Positions 1 to 10,338 are shown, counted from the stretch's first letter. The stretch is 64,000 nucleotides of DNA from Microbacterium album (GCF_014643695.1 NZ_BMJY01000003.1:248001-312000), one strand, 5' to 3'. Notes: generated by a model from the letters alone, not told the origin. Translations and numbers: made by a program.

Positions 1-1
1 G

Positions 2-616
2 CTCTGGCTCACCCTCGTCGGGGCGGGGATCGTCATCTCCCTGACGCCGGGCGCGGGCGCCGTCAACACGATGGCGAACTCGATCGCCTCCGGCTGGCGC
101 CGCTCGCTCTGGGGCATCCTCGGGCAGCAACTCGCGCTGCTCGTGCACATCGTTATCGTCGCCGCCGGTGTCGGCGTGCTGGTGGCGAGCTCGCCGCTTC
201 TGTTCGACGTCATCCGTTACCTCGGGGCCGCGTACCTGATCTTCCTCGGCGTCCGGCAGTTCCTTGCGCGCCCGGTCGTCGGAGCGGACGGCGTCACGGT
301 TCCGCCCCGGCCGGAGCGCGCCCTGCCGATGCTCCGGCGGGGCCTGCTCGTGAACCTCACCAACCCCAAGGCGATCGTGTTCTTCGTCGCCTTCGTGCCC
401 CAGTTCGTCCGGCCCGACCAGCCGCTGCTGACGCAGTACGCCGTGCTCGCCGCGACCGTCGTGGTCATCGACGTCACGGTGATGTGGTTCTTCTTCGCCA
501 CCGCGGCACGCGGACTGGCCCGCCTGACGACGAGCGCATCGGGACAGAAGTTCCTCGGACGCCTCTTCGGCTCGCTGTTCGTCGGTGTCGGCGTGCTGCT
601 CGCCGCCGTCCACTGA
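2..616 (+). CDS. LysE/RhtB-family amino-acid exporter, 5'-truncated by the window edge
   Basis: Inner-membrane exporter of the LysE superfamily, whose members expel amino acids such as lysine, homoserine or threonine. The reading frame is open from base 2, upstream of the first internal ATG at 71. It already encodes the family signature SLTPGAGAVNTM (about 12 residues before that ATG plus the M), so the true start lies before the window. Roughly five hydrophobic segments follow, and the sequence NLTNPKA near the middle is also typical of the family. The substrate cannot be read from the sequence. The neighbouring rdgB gene is convergent and ends 30 bp downstream. Confidence 0.85.
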   Translation, partial: LWLTLVGAGIVISLTPGAGAVNTMANSIASGWRRSLWGILGQQLALLVHIVIVAAGVGVLVASSPLLFDVIRYLGAAYLIFLGVRQFLARPVVGADGVTVPPRPERALPMLRRGLLVNLTNPKAIVFFVAFVPQFVRPDQPLLTQYAVLAATVVVIDVTVMWFFFATAARGLARLTTSASGQKFLGRLFGSLFVGVGVLLAAVH

Positions 617-646
617 CGGCCCGTGCCGTCGCTGGCGGCCGCGTGG

Positions 647-1240
647 TCAGAGCGCGGCGAGCAGCGGCTCGAGCGCGATGAACGCGCGAGCGCGATGCGA
701 AGCGGCGTTCTTCTCCGCCGCGCTCCACTCGGCCACGGTGCGTTCCGGGCCGTCCTGACCGGCGGGGATGAAGACGGGGTCGTACCCGAAGCCACCCTCT
801 CCGCGCGGTTCCCGGGCCAGTCGCCCCGGCCAGATCCCCTCGACCGTGTGCTCCTCCCCTGCGGGCGTCACCAGCGCGATCGTGGAGTTGTAGTGGGCTC
901 CGCGATGGGGATCGCGGACGTCGGCGAGCTGATCCAGGAGCAGAGCGAGATTGGCGGCGTCGTCCTTCGCGTGGCCCGCCCAGTAGGCCGAGAACACCCC
1001 GGGCGATCCGCCGAGCACGTCCACGCAGACCCCGGAGTCGTCGGCGAGCGCCGGCAGTCCCGTGTGCACGGCCGCCGCACGTGCCTTGATGAGCGCGTTC
1101 TCGGCGAACGTCGTGCCGTCCTCGACGGGTTCCGGGCCGTCGTACGGCACGACCTCCAGGTCGGGCCGGACGCGCGCGACGATCCCCTGGAACTCCGCGA
1201 CCTTGTGCGGGTTGTGCGTCGCCAGGACGATCCGCGACAT
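647..1240 (-). CDS. rdgB: XTP/dITP diphosphatase (non-canonical purine NTP pyrophosphatase, RdgB/HAM1)
   Basis: Cytosolic house-cleaning enzyme that hydrolyses dITP, XTP and ITP to monophosphate and PPi, keeping deaminated purines out of DNA and RNA. The 197-aa product has the usual family length. It opens with the substrate-binding THNPHKVAEF motif at about residues 7-16, contains ADDSGVCVD in the middle and ends with the conserved SHR segment (KNAASHRARAF). The ATG at 1240 overlaps the TGA of upstream rph; a GTG at 1243 is possible. It is the last gene of a murI-rph-rdgB run on the minus strand, a common actinobacterial order that suggests translational coupling with rph. Confidence 0.95.
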   Translation of the reverse strand: MSRIVLATHNPHKVAEFQGIVARVRPDLEVVPYDGPEPVEDGTTFAENALIKARAAAVHTGLPALADDSGVCVDVLGGSPGVFSAYWAGHAKDDAANLALLLDQLADVRDPHRGAHYNSTIALVTPAGEEHTVEGIWPGRLAREPRGEGGFGYDPVFIPAGQDGPERTVAEWSAAEKNAASHRARAFIALEPLLAAL

Positions 1241-1977
1241 CACGCCCCCTCGCCCAGGACAGCCCGCTGGTGCGCGCTCAGCTGAGCGGCTCCGGCGACC
1301 GCGAGCTCGAGCAGGGCGTCGAGCTCGGCCTTGTCGAACGGCGCGCCCTCGGCGGTTCCCTGCACCTCGACGAACAGCCCGCGGCCGGTGACGACCACGT
1401 TCATGTCAGTGTCGGCGCGCACGTCCTCGACGTACGCCAGGTCGAGCAGGGGCGCGCCGTCGACCACGCCGACCGACACCGCGGCCACGGAATCGCGCAA
1501 CACCTGGGCCTTCTGGCCGATGAACTTCTTCTGGCGGCCCCACTCGATCGCGTCGGCGAGCGCGACGAACGCGCCGGTGATCGCCGCCGTGCGCGTGCCG
1601 CCGTCGGCCTGCAGCACGTCGCAGTCGATGACGATCGTGTTCTCGCCGAGCGCCTTGGTGTCGACCACCGCGCGCAGTGCCCGTCCGATGAGCCGCGAGA
1701 TCTCGTGCGTGCGACCGCCGATGCGTCCCTTCACGCTCTCGCGGTCGTTGCGGGAGTTGGTGGCGCGCGGGAGCATGGCGTACTCGGCCGTGACCCATCC
1801 CTTGCCCTGGCCCGTGAGCCAGCGCGGCACGCCGTTCGTGAACGACGCGGTGCACAGCACCTTCGTGCCGCCGAAGCTGATCAGCGCCGAACCCTCCGCC
1901 TGGGCGCTCCACCCCCGCTCGATCGTGATGGGCCGGAGCTGGTCGGGGGTGCGGCCGTCCGCGCGCGTGATGGTCAT
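1240..1977 (-). CDS. rph: ribonuclease PH
   Basis: Phosphorolytic 3'-5' exoribonuclease that trims tRNA 3' ends by releasing nucleoside diphosphates. The 245-aa length matches the family (about 240-255). Conserved stretches are [13 protein letters not shown] at the N-terminus, [12 protein letters not shown] around residue 60 and [18 protein letters not shown] around residue 120. The frame stays open far upstream, but that part has no similarity to Rph and overlaps murI, so the ATG at 1977 is the credible start. The gene sits between murI and rdgB and shares an overlapping stop/start with rdgB. Confidence 0.95.
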   Translation of the reverse strand: MTITRADGRTPDQLRPITIERGWSAQAEGSALISFGGTKVLCTASFTNGVPRWLTGQGKGWVTAEYAMLPRATNSRNDRESVKGRIGGRTHEISRLIGRALRAVVDTKALGENTIVIDCDVLQADGGTRTAAITGAFVALADAIEWGRQKKFIGQKAQVLRDSVAAVSVGVVDGAPLLDLAYVEDVRADTDMNVVVTGRGLFVEVQGTAEGAPFDKAELDALLELAVAGAAQLSAHQRAVLGEGA

Positions 1978-1990
1978 GGGCTCCTCGTTC

Positions 1991-2040
1991 GGTCGGGTGC
2001 GGAAGATCGGTCGGGTGCGGAAGATCGGGTGCGGAAGATC
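1991..2040. repeat. short tandem repeat between murI and rph
   Basis: Two exact 18-bp copies of GGTCGGGTGCGGAAGATC (1991-2008 and 2009-2026) are followed by a third copy lacking its first four bases (2027-2040). The array fills most of the gap between the murI stop (2043) and the rph start (1977). It looks like slippage or duplication; a regulatory role is unproven. Confidence 0.85.
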
Positions 2041-2042
2041 GG

Positions 2043-2864
2043 TCAGAGCGATGTGAGGTCGATCGCGCCCGTGCGCACCAGGCGCACGTCGCGGACCTCG
2101 CGTCCCAGCAGGCGGTTCGCGAGCCGTGCGAAGTCGTCGGTCGCGGCCCCGGTGGCCTCGTACTCGTGGCGCGGCACGGCGTCGGGCCCCGCCAGCAGGT
2201 CGCGGCTGACGAGTTGGCGGTAGACGTCCTTCGCGGTCTCGGAGTCGCTCGAGACGAGCGAGACGTCCGGACCCATGACGTAGCTGATCGCGCCCTTGAG
2301 GAACGGATAGTGCGTGCATCCCAGCACGAGCGTGTCCACATCCGCGTGCCGCAGCGGCGCGAGGTAGTCCTCGGCGACCGCGAGCACCTCGGGAGAATCG
2401 GTCCTGCCCTCCTCGACGAACTCGACGAAGCGGGGGCACGCGGCCGTGAAGACCTCGAGCGCCGCGTTGACGCCCAGCATGTCCTGGTATGCCCCGGAAC
2501 CGATCGTGCCCTCGGTCCCGATCACGCCGATCCGCCCGTTGCGCGTGGTGGACATCGCGGTGCGCACGGCCGGGCCGATCACCTCGGCGACCGGCACGGA
2601 GTACCGCTCACGGGCATCCCGCAGCATCGCCGCGGAGGCGGTGTTGCACGCGATGACGAGCATCTTCACGCCCTGCTCCACCAGCGTGTCGAGCACCTCG
2701 AGGGCGTAGCGCCGGACGTCCGCGATCGGCTTCGGGCCGTAGGGCGAGTGCGCCGTGTCTCCGATGTAGAGGATCGACTCCCGGGGGAGCTGGTCGCCGA
2801 TCGCCCGCGCGACCGTGAGACCGCCCACCCCCGAGTCGAAGATCCCGATCGGCGCGTCGTTCAT
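2043..2864 (-). CDS. murI: glutamate racemase
   Basis: Cytosolic cofactor-independent racemase that makes D-glutamate for peptidoglycan (used by MurD, encoded at 55-57 kb). The 273-aa protein has both catalytic cysteines, Cys73 in ACNTAS and Cys183 in LGCTHYPF. It also has the N-terminal FDSGVGG with its conserved Asp-Ser and the GDTAHSPYG loop. The ATG at 2864 is preceded by TACGCT (2873-2878) with an 8-nt spacer, suggesting a leaderless message. It is the first gene of a murI-rph-rdgB unit. Confidence 0.95.
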   Translation of the reverse strand: MNDAPIGIFDSGVGGLTVARAIGDQLPRESILYIGDTAHSPYGPKPIADVRRYALEVLDTLVEQGVKMLVIACNTASAAMLRDARERYSVPVAEVIGPAVRTAMSTTRNGRIGVIGTEGTIGSGAYQDMLGVNAALEVFTAACPRFVEFVEEGRTDSPEVLAVAEDYLAPLRHADVDTLVLGCTHYPFLKGAISYVMGPDVSLVSSDSETAKDVYRQLVSRDLLAGPDAVPRHEYEATGAATDDFARLANRLLGREVRDVRLVRTGAIDLTSL

Positions 2865-2872
2865 GATGCCCC

Positions 2873-2878
2873 AGCGTA
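2873..2878 (-). promoter_or_regulatory. -10 box of the murI unit, leaderless candidate
   Basis: TACGCT on the minus strand fits the actinobacterial TANNNT hexamer and ends 8 nt before the murI ATG, so transcription would start at or next to the start codon. No convincing -35 was seen. Confidence 0.45.
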
Positions 2879-2958
2879 CCCGCGCCGCCTCACCACCCCT
2901 CCGCCAGGCACACGACGCCCGCGTGGTGTCGGTCGGTCCTGCGCGCGCGGGGCGGGGC

Positions 2959-2964
2959 TAGGGT
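2959..2964 (+). promoter_or_regulatory. -10 box of pncB, leaderless candidate
   Basis: TAGGGT fits TANNNT and is separated from the pncB ATG by exactly 7 nt. No Shine-Dalgarno sequence can fit in that space, so a leaderless transcript is likely. Confidence 0.5.
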
Positions 2965-2971
2965 TGCCCCT

Positions 2972-4303
2972 ATGAGTGCCTCGACGGCTCTGCTGACCGA
3001 CCGCTATGAGCTGACCATGCTCGACGCCGCGCTGCGGGACGGCACGGCCCGTCGCCACTGTCTCTTCGAGCTGTTCGCCCGGCGGCTGTCGGGCGGTCGT
3101 CGCTTCGGCGTCGTGGGCGGCACGGGTCGGCTGCTGGGGCTGCTGCGGGAGTTCCGCTTCGGCGAGGACGAACTGCGCTACCTGCGCGACGAGCGGGTCG
3201 TGAGCCCGGAGGCCGTCGCGTATCTGGAGGGCTACCGGTTCACCGGCTCGATCACGGGGTACCGCGAGGGCGAGCTGTACTTCCCGGGCTCCCCCGTCCT
3301 GACCGTTGAGGGCAGTTTCGCGGACGCCGTGATCCTCGAGACGATCGCCCTGAGCGTCATGAACCACGACTCCGCCGTCGCGACGGCCGCCGCCCGCATG
3401 AGCGTGGCCGCCGGGGACCGGCCGCTCGCCGAGATGGGCTCGCGGCGAGCGTCGGAGTCCGCGGCCGTCGCCGCCGCGCGCGCGGCCTACGTCGCCGGCT
3501 TCAGCGCGACGAGCAACCTCGAGGCCGGGCGCCGCTGGGGCATCCCCACCATGGGGACGGCGGCGCACTCCTGGACGCTGCTGCACGACAGCGAGGAGGA
3601 CGCGTTCCGCGCGCAGGTCGACGCGCTCGGTCCGGGCACCACACTGCTCGTGGACACGTACGACATCGAGCGGGGCGTGGAGACGGCGATCGCGGTCGCA
3701 GGGACGGGCCTCGGCGGCGTACGCATCGACTCGGGCGACCTGCCCGCCGTCGCCGCGTCGGTCCGCGCCCAGCTCGACCGGCTGGGGGCGACGAAGACGC
3801 GGATCACCGTCACGAGCGACCTCGACGAGTACGCGATCGCCGCGCTCGCGGCCTCCCCCGTGGACGCGTACGGGGTCGGGACGTCGGTCGTCACGGGGTC
3901 GGGCCACCCCACGGCCGGGATGGTCTACAAGCTCGTCGCGCGTCAGGGAGCCGACGGCGGCTGGGTCTCGGTCGCCAAGACAGCCGAGGGCAAGGGCTCC
4001 CAGGGCGGCCGCAAGACCGCGTTCCGTCGCCGGACCGACGGGGTCGCGCAGAGCGAGTTGATCGAGGTCTCCGACGGCTTCGAACAGGCGGCTCAGCCGT
4101 CGGCCTACCCGGATGCCCGCCCGCTGCAGGTCCCGCTCGTGATCGACGGCGAACCCGTCGCGGAACACGAGGGACCGGCGGGGGTCGCGGCCGCGCGCGA
4201 GCACCACCTGCGCGTGCGCGAAGAGCTCCCGATCCGCGCGCTGGCGCTCAGCCGCTCCGACCCGGCCATCCCCACCGTCTACGTGGACGCCGGCGACTCC
4301 TGA
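2972..4303 (+). CDS. pncB: nicotinate phosphoribosyltransferase
   Basis: Cytosolic enzyme of the NAD salvage (Preiss-Handler) pathway, joining nicotinate and PRPP to nicotinate mononucleotide with ATP hydrolysis. The 443-aa protein begins with LLTDRYELTMLDAAL, typical of the family N-terminus. It carries EMGSRRASE (about residues 152-160), a phosphate-binding GTAAHSW (about 193-199) and the RIDSGDL segment (about 253-259) of the type II phosphoribosyltransferase barrel. The gene is divergent from murI and convergent with the DUF3039 gene 20 bp downstream. Pre-B-type NAMPT is unlikely because the overall pattern is PncB. Confidence 0.93.
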   Translation: MSASTALLTDRYELTMLDAALRDGTARRHCLFELFARRLSGGRRFGVVGGTGRLLGLLREFRFGEDELRYLRDERVVSPEAVAYLEGYRFTGSITGYREGELYFPGSPVLTVEGSFADAVILETIALSVMNHDSAVATAAARMSVAAGDRPLAEMGSRRASESAAVAAARAAYVAGFSATSNLEAGRRWGIPTMGTAAHSWTLLHDSEEDAFRAQVDALGPGTTLLVDTYDIERGVETAIAVAGTGLGGVRIDSGDLPAVAASVRAQLDRLGATKTRITVTSDLDEYAIAALAASPVDAYGVGTSVVTGSGHPTAGMVYKLVARQGADGGWVSVAKTAEGKGSQGGRKTAFRRRTDGVAQSELIEVSDGFEQAAQPSAYPDARPLQVPLVIDGEPVAEHEGPAGVAAAREHHLRVREELPIRALALSRSDPAIPTVYVDAGDS

Positions 4304-4322
4304 GCGGCGACCGGCGCGGCGG

Positions 4323-4589
4323 TCACGAGTTGAGCGACTCGTAGATCTCCTTGCACGTCGGGCACACGGGGAACTTCTCGGGGTCGCGGCCGGGGGTCCA
4401 CTTCTTGCCGCAGAGCGCCCGCACGGGCTTTCCCGTGATCGCGGACTCGAGGATCTTGTCCTTCTTGACGTAGTGCGAGAAGCGCTCGTGATCGCCGGGC
4501 TCGCTCGTCTCCTCGCGCAGCAGCTCCTCGAGCTCGCGATCGAGGAGGGCGGTACCGCCCTGGTCGGGGCTGTCAAGCGGGGTGCTCAT
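4323..4589 (-). CDS. DUF3039 family protein, small putative zinc-binding protein
   Basis: An 88-aa protein of unknown function conserved in Actinobacteria. It has an acidic N-terminal half and a conserved C-terminal half with one cysteine in ALCGKKW and a CPTC pair close to the C-terminus; the spacing suggests a small metal-binding module. The frame continues upstream, but the ATG at 4589 directly follows a TAAACT -10 box with an 8-nt spacer and fits the family length. It is convergent with pncB. Function cannot be assigned from sequence alone. Confidence 0.85.
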   Translation of the reverse strand: MSTPLDSPDQGGTALLDRELEELLREETSEPGDHERFSHYVKKDKILESAITGKPVRALCGKKWTPGRDPEKFPVCPTCKEIYESLNS

Positions 4590-4597
4590 AGCGGCCC

Positions 4598-4603
4598 AGT
4601 TTA
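4598..4603 (-). promoter_or_regulatory. -10 box of the DUF3039 gene, leaderless candidate
   Basis: TAAACT on the minus strand matches TANNNT and lies 8 nt before the ATG at 4589. It is unusually AT-rich for this context. Confidence 0.5.
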
Positions 4604-4614
4604 GCCCCGCCGCG

Positions 4615-6161
4615 TCAGGTCGTGCCGGCGAACTCCATGATCCGCTCCCCCCGCCGCTCGAACAGCCAGGATCCGGCCGTGAGCCCCGCGAGCAGAACGC
4701 CGACACCGCTGCCCAGCCCGGTCCACAGGGCCGGCAGCGCCCACGACACGTCGTCCGTGATCGTCAGCCAGCCGAGCCACAGCGTGGGGGCGCTCAGCAC
4801 GACGGTGCCGATCATGACCGCCGTCTGCGCCGCGACCCCGCTCGACTCCGAGCGCTGCGGCTGCTGGAAGGGGCTGTCCCCGGGGCGGGACACCGCATAC
4901 GGCGCCAGCACCGATGCGACGCTCGACAGCCCGAGACCGATGAGGAAGAGAGCGGCGCTCACCCCGACCATCGCGGGGAGCACCGCCCACCGGTCGTACA
5001 TCGCGACCGCGAGCGGAATGGCGAGGGCGAGCACCGGGATCGCGATGAAGGCGACGGGGACGAGCCGCCCCGCCCGATCCGCCAGGCCGCGGACGCCGCT
5101 GGCGACGTGCACCCAGATGGCGGTGGAGTCGTAGGCGACATCGTTGTGCGGCAGCCATCCGAAGAACAGGGCCATGATCGGGACGGGCACGAGGGCGACG
5201 ATCTGGGGCGGCACGCCCGCCACGAGGAGGGGGATCGTCGGCAGCAGGCCCGCGATCGGGATGATCGCGATGTTGACGAGGTAACGACTGTCGCGCAGCC
5301 AGTACACCAGACTGCGCGCCGCGACGACCCCCGCCGCCGTTCCCGGGACGAGCGCGAACCAGCCGAGCCCGCCCCGGGCCCGCGTCTCGACCGGGTTCTC
5401 GGTCGTCGTCAGGGCCCGCTCGACCGTCGCGATCCAGCCTCCGGCGGAGAGCGCCAGCGTTGCGACGCCGACGAGCGCGGCCAGCCACGCGGCCGAGCCG
5501 TCGTCGAGCGCGAGCGCCCCGGGGAGCGCCGCAGCGGCTCCGAGCGGGGTGAGCGCGAGCACGTCGGCGGCGGTCGCGAGCGCCGAGGGCACCCGGCCGC
5601 CCCATTCGAGGGAGGACAGGAAGACCACGACGGGCACGAGGACCACCACGACCCCCAGCACGAACAGCCCCGACAGCTCCCGGGTGCGACGAGTGCGCAG
5701 CACGGATGCGCCGAAAGCCATGCTCAGGCGTGCCAGCAGCACGCACGTCGCGACGTGCAGGATCGCGGTGAGGACGCTCACGAACACCGGCACGCCGTGC
5801 GCCGACCACACGATGGCGGCGCAGACGTCGAAGGCGATGACGGCCAGCGCGGGCATGCTCACGAGGCTGGCGAGCGCGAGCGTTCCGGCCAGCGGGCGCG
5901 GCTGGAGGCCGAGCACCGCGAAGCGGCGCGGGTCGAGGGGATCGACGGCCCCCGCGACCACGGGGCCCACGGCGAACGACACCACGATGGCGGCCCCGGC
6001 GAGCACGAGGAGAGCGAACGCGACGGGTGTCGACGCGTCGACGAGGGAGAGCGTGCCGGTGCACACGGCGGCGACCACCACCACCAGCAGCACGACCCCT
6101 GCGGCCCGCCATGCCGTGCGCACCACGGGACCCCGCAGCGCGCCGAGCAGGAGTGCGAGCC

Positions 6162-6186
<25 letters not shown>
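4615..6186 (-). CDS. multi-pass membrane protein, probable ABC transporter permease
   Basis: A 523-aa integral membrane protein with about a dozen hydrophobic segments and no soluble catalytic domain. The probable GTG start at 6186 lies inside the last codons of the ABC ATPase gene, a 25-bp overlap that implies translational coupling and a shared transporter. It is thus most likely the membrane partner of that ATPase in an ABC-2-like exporter. Substrate is unknown, and no family motif was recognised beyond hydrophobicity. A shorter start inside the ORF cannot be excluded. Confidence 0.75.
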
Positions 6187-7487
<1,301 letters not shown>

Positions 7488-7678
7488 CGATTCACGGTAG
7501 CAACCCCACCCGGGGCTGTTCCCGATACGCGCCAGGAAGTAGTGGATCCCCCGCGCGAAAAGCAACCCCCGCCGCGTCACTGTCCGTTCACAGGAGCGGC
7601 TCGCTAGCATGATGGACGCACATCTAGGTGACCGATCGGTGAACAGATCGGGAACAATGCACGTCAGGGGGCCGACAG

Positions 7679-8371
7679 ATGTCTTACCAGATCGTCATTC
7701 TCGCCGCGGGCATGGGCTCGCGGCTCGGACGTGCGCTCCCGAAGCCGCTGACGGAGCTCGGCGACGGCCGTTCCATCATGCAGCAGCAGCGCGACAACAT
7801 CCGCGCGGCGTTCGGCTCCGACGCGCGCATCACGACCGTCGTCGGCTACCGGGCCGAGACGATCGTCGAGGCCTTCCCCGACGGCAACTACGTCTACAAC
7901 GAGCGCTACGACCAGACGAACACCTCCAAGAGCCTGCTGCGCGCCCTCCAGGCGACCGGCAAGAAGGGCGTCCTCTGGATGAACGGGGACGTGGTCTTCG
8001 ACCCCCGGGTACTCGGCCGGGCGCTCGCGCTCATCGACGAGGACCGCTCGTTCGTGACCGTCAACACCGCCAAGGTGAGCGACGAGGAGGTCAAGTACAC
8101 CCTCAGCACCGACGGCCACATCGACCAGCTGTCGAAGACCGTCGTCGGCGGGATCGGCGAGGCCGTGGGGATCAACTACATCTCGCGCGACGACAAGCGC
8201 GCCCTCGTGCGCCAGCTCGCGCGTGTCGACGACCAGGACTACTTCGAGCGCGGCCTCGAGCTCGCGATCGCGGAGGACGGCGTCCGCGTGCTGCCGCTGG
8301 ACATCTCCGATCTCTACGCGGTCGAGGTGGACTTCGCCGAGGATCTGGAACGGGCCAACGAGTTCGTCTGA
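7679..8371 (+). CDS. sugar/choline-phosphate nucleotidyltransferase (LicC-like NTP transferase)
   Basis: A 230-aa cytosolic enzyme of the nucleotidyltransferase fold that would activate a phosphorylated sugar, sugar alcohol or choline with CTP or another NTP, usually for cell-surface polymers. It starts with LAAGMGSRLG (residues 8-17) and has PKPL at about 21-24, together the nucleotide-binding loop. MNGDVVFDP at about residue 101 is the metal-binding aspartate region. RBS-like AGGGGG lies about 7-12 nt before the ATG. It has no enzyme partner next to it, so substrate is inferred only from family resemblance to LicC-like cytidylyltransferases. Confidence 0.82.
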   Translation: MSYQIVILAAGMGSRLGRALPKPLTELGDGRSIMQQQRDNIRAAFGSDARITTVVGYRAETIVEAFPDGNYVYNERYDQTNTSKSLLRALQATGKKGVLWMNGDVVFDPRVLGRALALIDEDRSFVTVNTAKVSDEEVKYTLSTDGHIDQLSKTVVGGIGEAVGINYISRDDKRALVRQLARVDDQDYFERGLELAIAEDGVRVLPLDISDLYAVEVDFAEDLERANEFV

Positions 8372-8410
8372 TCGGCTGACGCCTTCCAGCCGGATCCCGT
8401 CTTGACGACC

Positions 8411-8416
8411 TAGGAT
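8411..8416 (+). promoter_or_regulatory. -10 box of the 8424 gene, leaderless candidate
   Basis: TAGGAT is followed by a 7-nt spacer and the GTG at 8424. Confidence 0.5.
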
Positions 8417-8423
8417 CGCGCCC

Positions 8424-9503
8424 GTGTCCGACAAGGTTCACCGGATCCACTCGCTTCCCGCCGACGCTCCGTGGGACGGCGGGCTCCCGCCCGCGGGCTC
8501 TCGCGAGCATCCGATGCTCGTGCGCGTGCTCGACCGCGTCATCCGCGTCCAGCGGCCGGCCGTCGTCAGCCACATCCGCTCGATCCGCCTGCGGCATCCG
8601 GACGCCACGCCGGACGAGATCGTCAGGATCCTCGAGAAGCGCTACCTGACCGCCGTCACCACCGGGGGCGCGGCCGTGGGTGCGACGGCCGTGGTCCCGG
8701 GCATCGGCACGGCTGTCACGCTCGGGCTCTCGGGGGCGGAGACGGTGGGGTTCCTGGAGGCCACGACCCTTTTCGCGCAGTCGCTGGCAGAGGTCCACGG
8801 GATCGCCGTGGAGTCGCCCGACCGCGGACGCGCGCTCGTGCTCGCGCTCATGCTCGGCGACGAGGGCGTCAACCTCGTGCGGCAGCTCGCGCGCCAGGCG
8901 GTCGGCAAGAGCACGAGGTCGGCTTACTGGGGCGAGCTCGTCACCACCTCGCTCCCCCGCGCCGCGGTGGGCCCGCTGGTGGATCGGCTCAAGAAGGCCT
9001 TCATCCACCACTTCGCCACCCGGGGCGGCGCGTCTTTCGTGGGCAAGGCGCTGCCCTTCGGCGTGGGTGCGGCCATCGGGGGCGCCGGGAACCACATCCT
9101 GGGACGCCGCGTCGTGGTGGCCTCTCGGAAGGCGTTCGGAGCGGCGCCAGCCGCACTGCCCGCCGATCTCGAGCCGCGCGAGGGCGCGGAGCCCCTGCAG
9201 CGTACCGCCCTGCGCGGCGCGAAACGCGCGGGATCGGCCATCGCCTGGGCCGCCGGGTCGGCCGCGCACGGCGTCGGCGCGGCGGGGCGGGCGCTCGGCG
9301 GCGCCGGCCGGCGCGCCGGGCGCCTCGCCGGACGGGCGCTCCCGGGCGGCCGATCGCAGACACGCCCCTCCGAACCCGAGCCGGCCGCCCCCGCGGACGC
9401 GCCGGCCCACGACCCGGCCTCCGAGGCGGCCTTCCTCGCTCGGGCCGACACGCGAGACATCCCCCTGCCCGACGCGGCGGCATCCCCGGCGCGCACGGAC
9501 TGA
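8424..9503 (+). CDS. conserved hypothetical protein with Gly/Ala-rich hydrophobic segments
   Basis: A 359-aa protein of unrecognised family. Residues about 30-75 are basic and helical. Two Gly/Ala-rich hydrophobic stretches (about 79-105 and 205-225) could enter or cross the membrane. From about residue 260 the protein is a low-complexity Ala/Gly/Arg/Pro tail that ends in a more acidic stretch. The start is GTG at 8424, with TAGGAT 7 nt upstream instead of a Shine-Dalgarno sequence. Codon use matches its neighbours, which supports a real gene. It follows the nucleotidyltransferase in the same direction, but its own -10 box suggests separate transcription. Confidence 0.75.
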   Translation: MSDKVHRIHSLPADAPWDGGLPPAGSREHPMLVRVLDRVIRVQRPAVVSHIRSIRLRHPDATPDEIVRILEKRYLTAVTTGGAAVGATAVVPGIGTAVTLGLSGAETVGFLEATTLFAQSLAEVHGIAVESPDRGRALVLALMLGDEGVNLVRQLARQAVGKSTRSAYWGELVTTSLPRAAVGPLVDRLKKAFIHHFATRGGASFVGKALPFGVGAAIGGAGNHILGRRVVVASRKAFGAAPAALPADLEPREGAEPLQRTALRGAKRAGSAIAWAAGSAAHGVGAAGRALGGAGRRAGRLAGRALPGGRSQTRPSEPEPAAPADAPAHDPASEAAFLARADTRDIPLPDAAASPARTD

Positions 9504-9603
9504 CCCCGGGTCACCCTTCGTCCTGAGCACGTGTTTCGGCCCGCTTATCCCCACTTCCGCGCCGACGACGCCCTCCCGGCGTCCCGCCGTCGCCGGCTGC
9601 TCG

Positions 9604-9609
9604 TAGCGT
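9604..9609 (+). promoter_or_regulatory. -10 box of the 9617 gene, leaderless candidate
   Basis: TAGCGT, a 7-nt spacer, then the ATG at 9617. Confidence 0.45.
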
Positions 9610-9616
9610 CACCGGC

Positions 9617-9922
9617 ATGTTACGAGCCATCGATCCCGAGGATGCACCGCCGCCGGCGCCGTACCATGTGCCCTGGCACGCCGATCGACGCGACCCCGCG
9701 CACCCCCTGCTGAGCAACGACAGCGCCGAGCCGCTGCAGTACGTGCGGGCTTACATCGCGGATGAGACGGGCGCCCCCGACATGGAGTCCTGGGGACATC
9801 TCTCGCCCGGAGAGACGCGCGAGCTGTGCCTGTGCGGCTGCGATCTCGATGACACGACGATCACGCTCGCCTGGTTCCGCCCGGACGACCCGCGCGAGTA
9901 CCTCTGGTCGTTTGTGCTGTGA
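9617..9922 (+). CDS. small hypothetical protein (101 aa)
   Basis: Unrecognised soluble protein. It is acidic and rich in Pro, Trp and Tyr, with two cysteines in CLCGC (about residues 71-75) that could bind a metal or form a disulphide. There is no signal peptide or membrane segment. Support for being real: the -10 box TAGCGT exactly 7 nt before ATG, third-position GC like its neighbours, and a hairpin (9933-9956) just after the stop. It is convergent with the XRE gene at 9944. Confidence 0.6.
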   Translation: MLRAIDPEDAPPPAPYHVPWHADRRDPAHPLLSNDSAEPLQYVRAYIADETGAPDMESWGHLSPGETRELCLCGCDLDDTTITLAWFRPDDPREYLWSFVL

Positions 9923-9932
9923 GAGCGCAGCC

Positions 9933-9956
9933 CGTCGAGGGCATCAGCCCTCGACG
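9933..9956. terminator. hairpin between convergent genes, possible bidirectional terminator
   Basis: Perfect 10-bp stem CGTCGAGGGC / GCCCTCGACG around the tetraloop ATCA. It overlaps the last codons and stop of the XRE gene and lies 10 bp after the 9617 gene stop. There is no U-tract, so efficiency is uncertain. Confidence 0.5.
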
Positions 9957-10261
9957 TCGTCGGTGGCGCGGCGCGGCCGCCGACGATAGAGGTGATGCTC
10001 CGAGTAGCCGTGCGGGCGGTTCTCCTGCGGGACGTCGTCCGCCCCGAGCCCCGACACGAGTTCGCTCGGGTCGACCTCGAGGGCCACGGCGAGCTGGATG
10101 AGCTTGTGCAGCGTCGGATTACCGGTGCCGGACTCGATCCGGGTCAGGTGGGTGATGTCGATGTCGGCCGCTTCCGCGATCCACTTACGCGACTTGCCGG
10201 TCTTGTGTCGCAGCTCGCGCACGCGACGGGCGAGCTCGGTGGAAGCGGCCGTAGAACCCAT
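9944..10261 (-). CDS. XRE-family helix-turn-helix regulator (first of a tandem pair)
   Basis: A 105-aa DNA-binding protein consisting almost entirely of one HTH_3-type domain (about residues 9-66). Recognition-helix region: IDITHLTRIESGTGNPTL, followed by LIQLAVALEVDPSELV. The short C-terminal tail contains RPHGYS. It is a paralogue of the next gene upstream (10348-10701), which keeps the same domain and the RPxGYS tail. Upstream lie two palindromes overlapping a possible promoter (TATCAT at 10292-10297, minus strand), suggesting autoregulation. It has no toxin partner, so an antitoxin role is unlikely. Confidence 0.88.
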   Translation of the reverse strand: MGSTAASTELARRVRELRHKTGKSRKWIAEAADIDITHLTRIESGTGNPTLHKLIQLAVALEVDPSELVSGLGADDVPQENRPHGYSEHHLYRRRPRRATDDVEG

Positions 10262-10306
10262 GCGTCCTGCATATTCCCGCCCCGCACGAACATGATAAGC
10301 ATCTGG

Positions 10307-10338
10307 GCATATGCATGAACTCTAGTGCATACATGCAC
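10307..10338. promoter_or_regulatory. two palindromes upstream of the first XRE gene, candidate operators
   Basis: GCATATGC (10307-10314) is self-complementary. GTGCATACATGCAC (10325-10338) has 6-bp arms around a 2-bp centre. Both share the half-site GCAT and lie 46-77 bp upstream of the XRE start, next to the TATCAT -10 candidate, where a dimeric regulator would bind. Confidence 0.5.
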
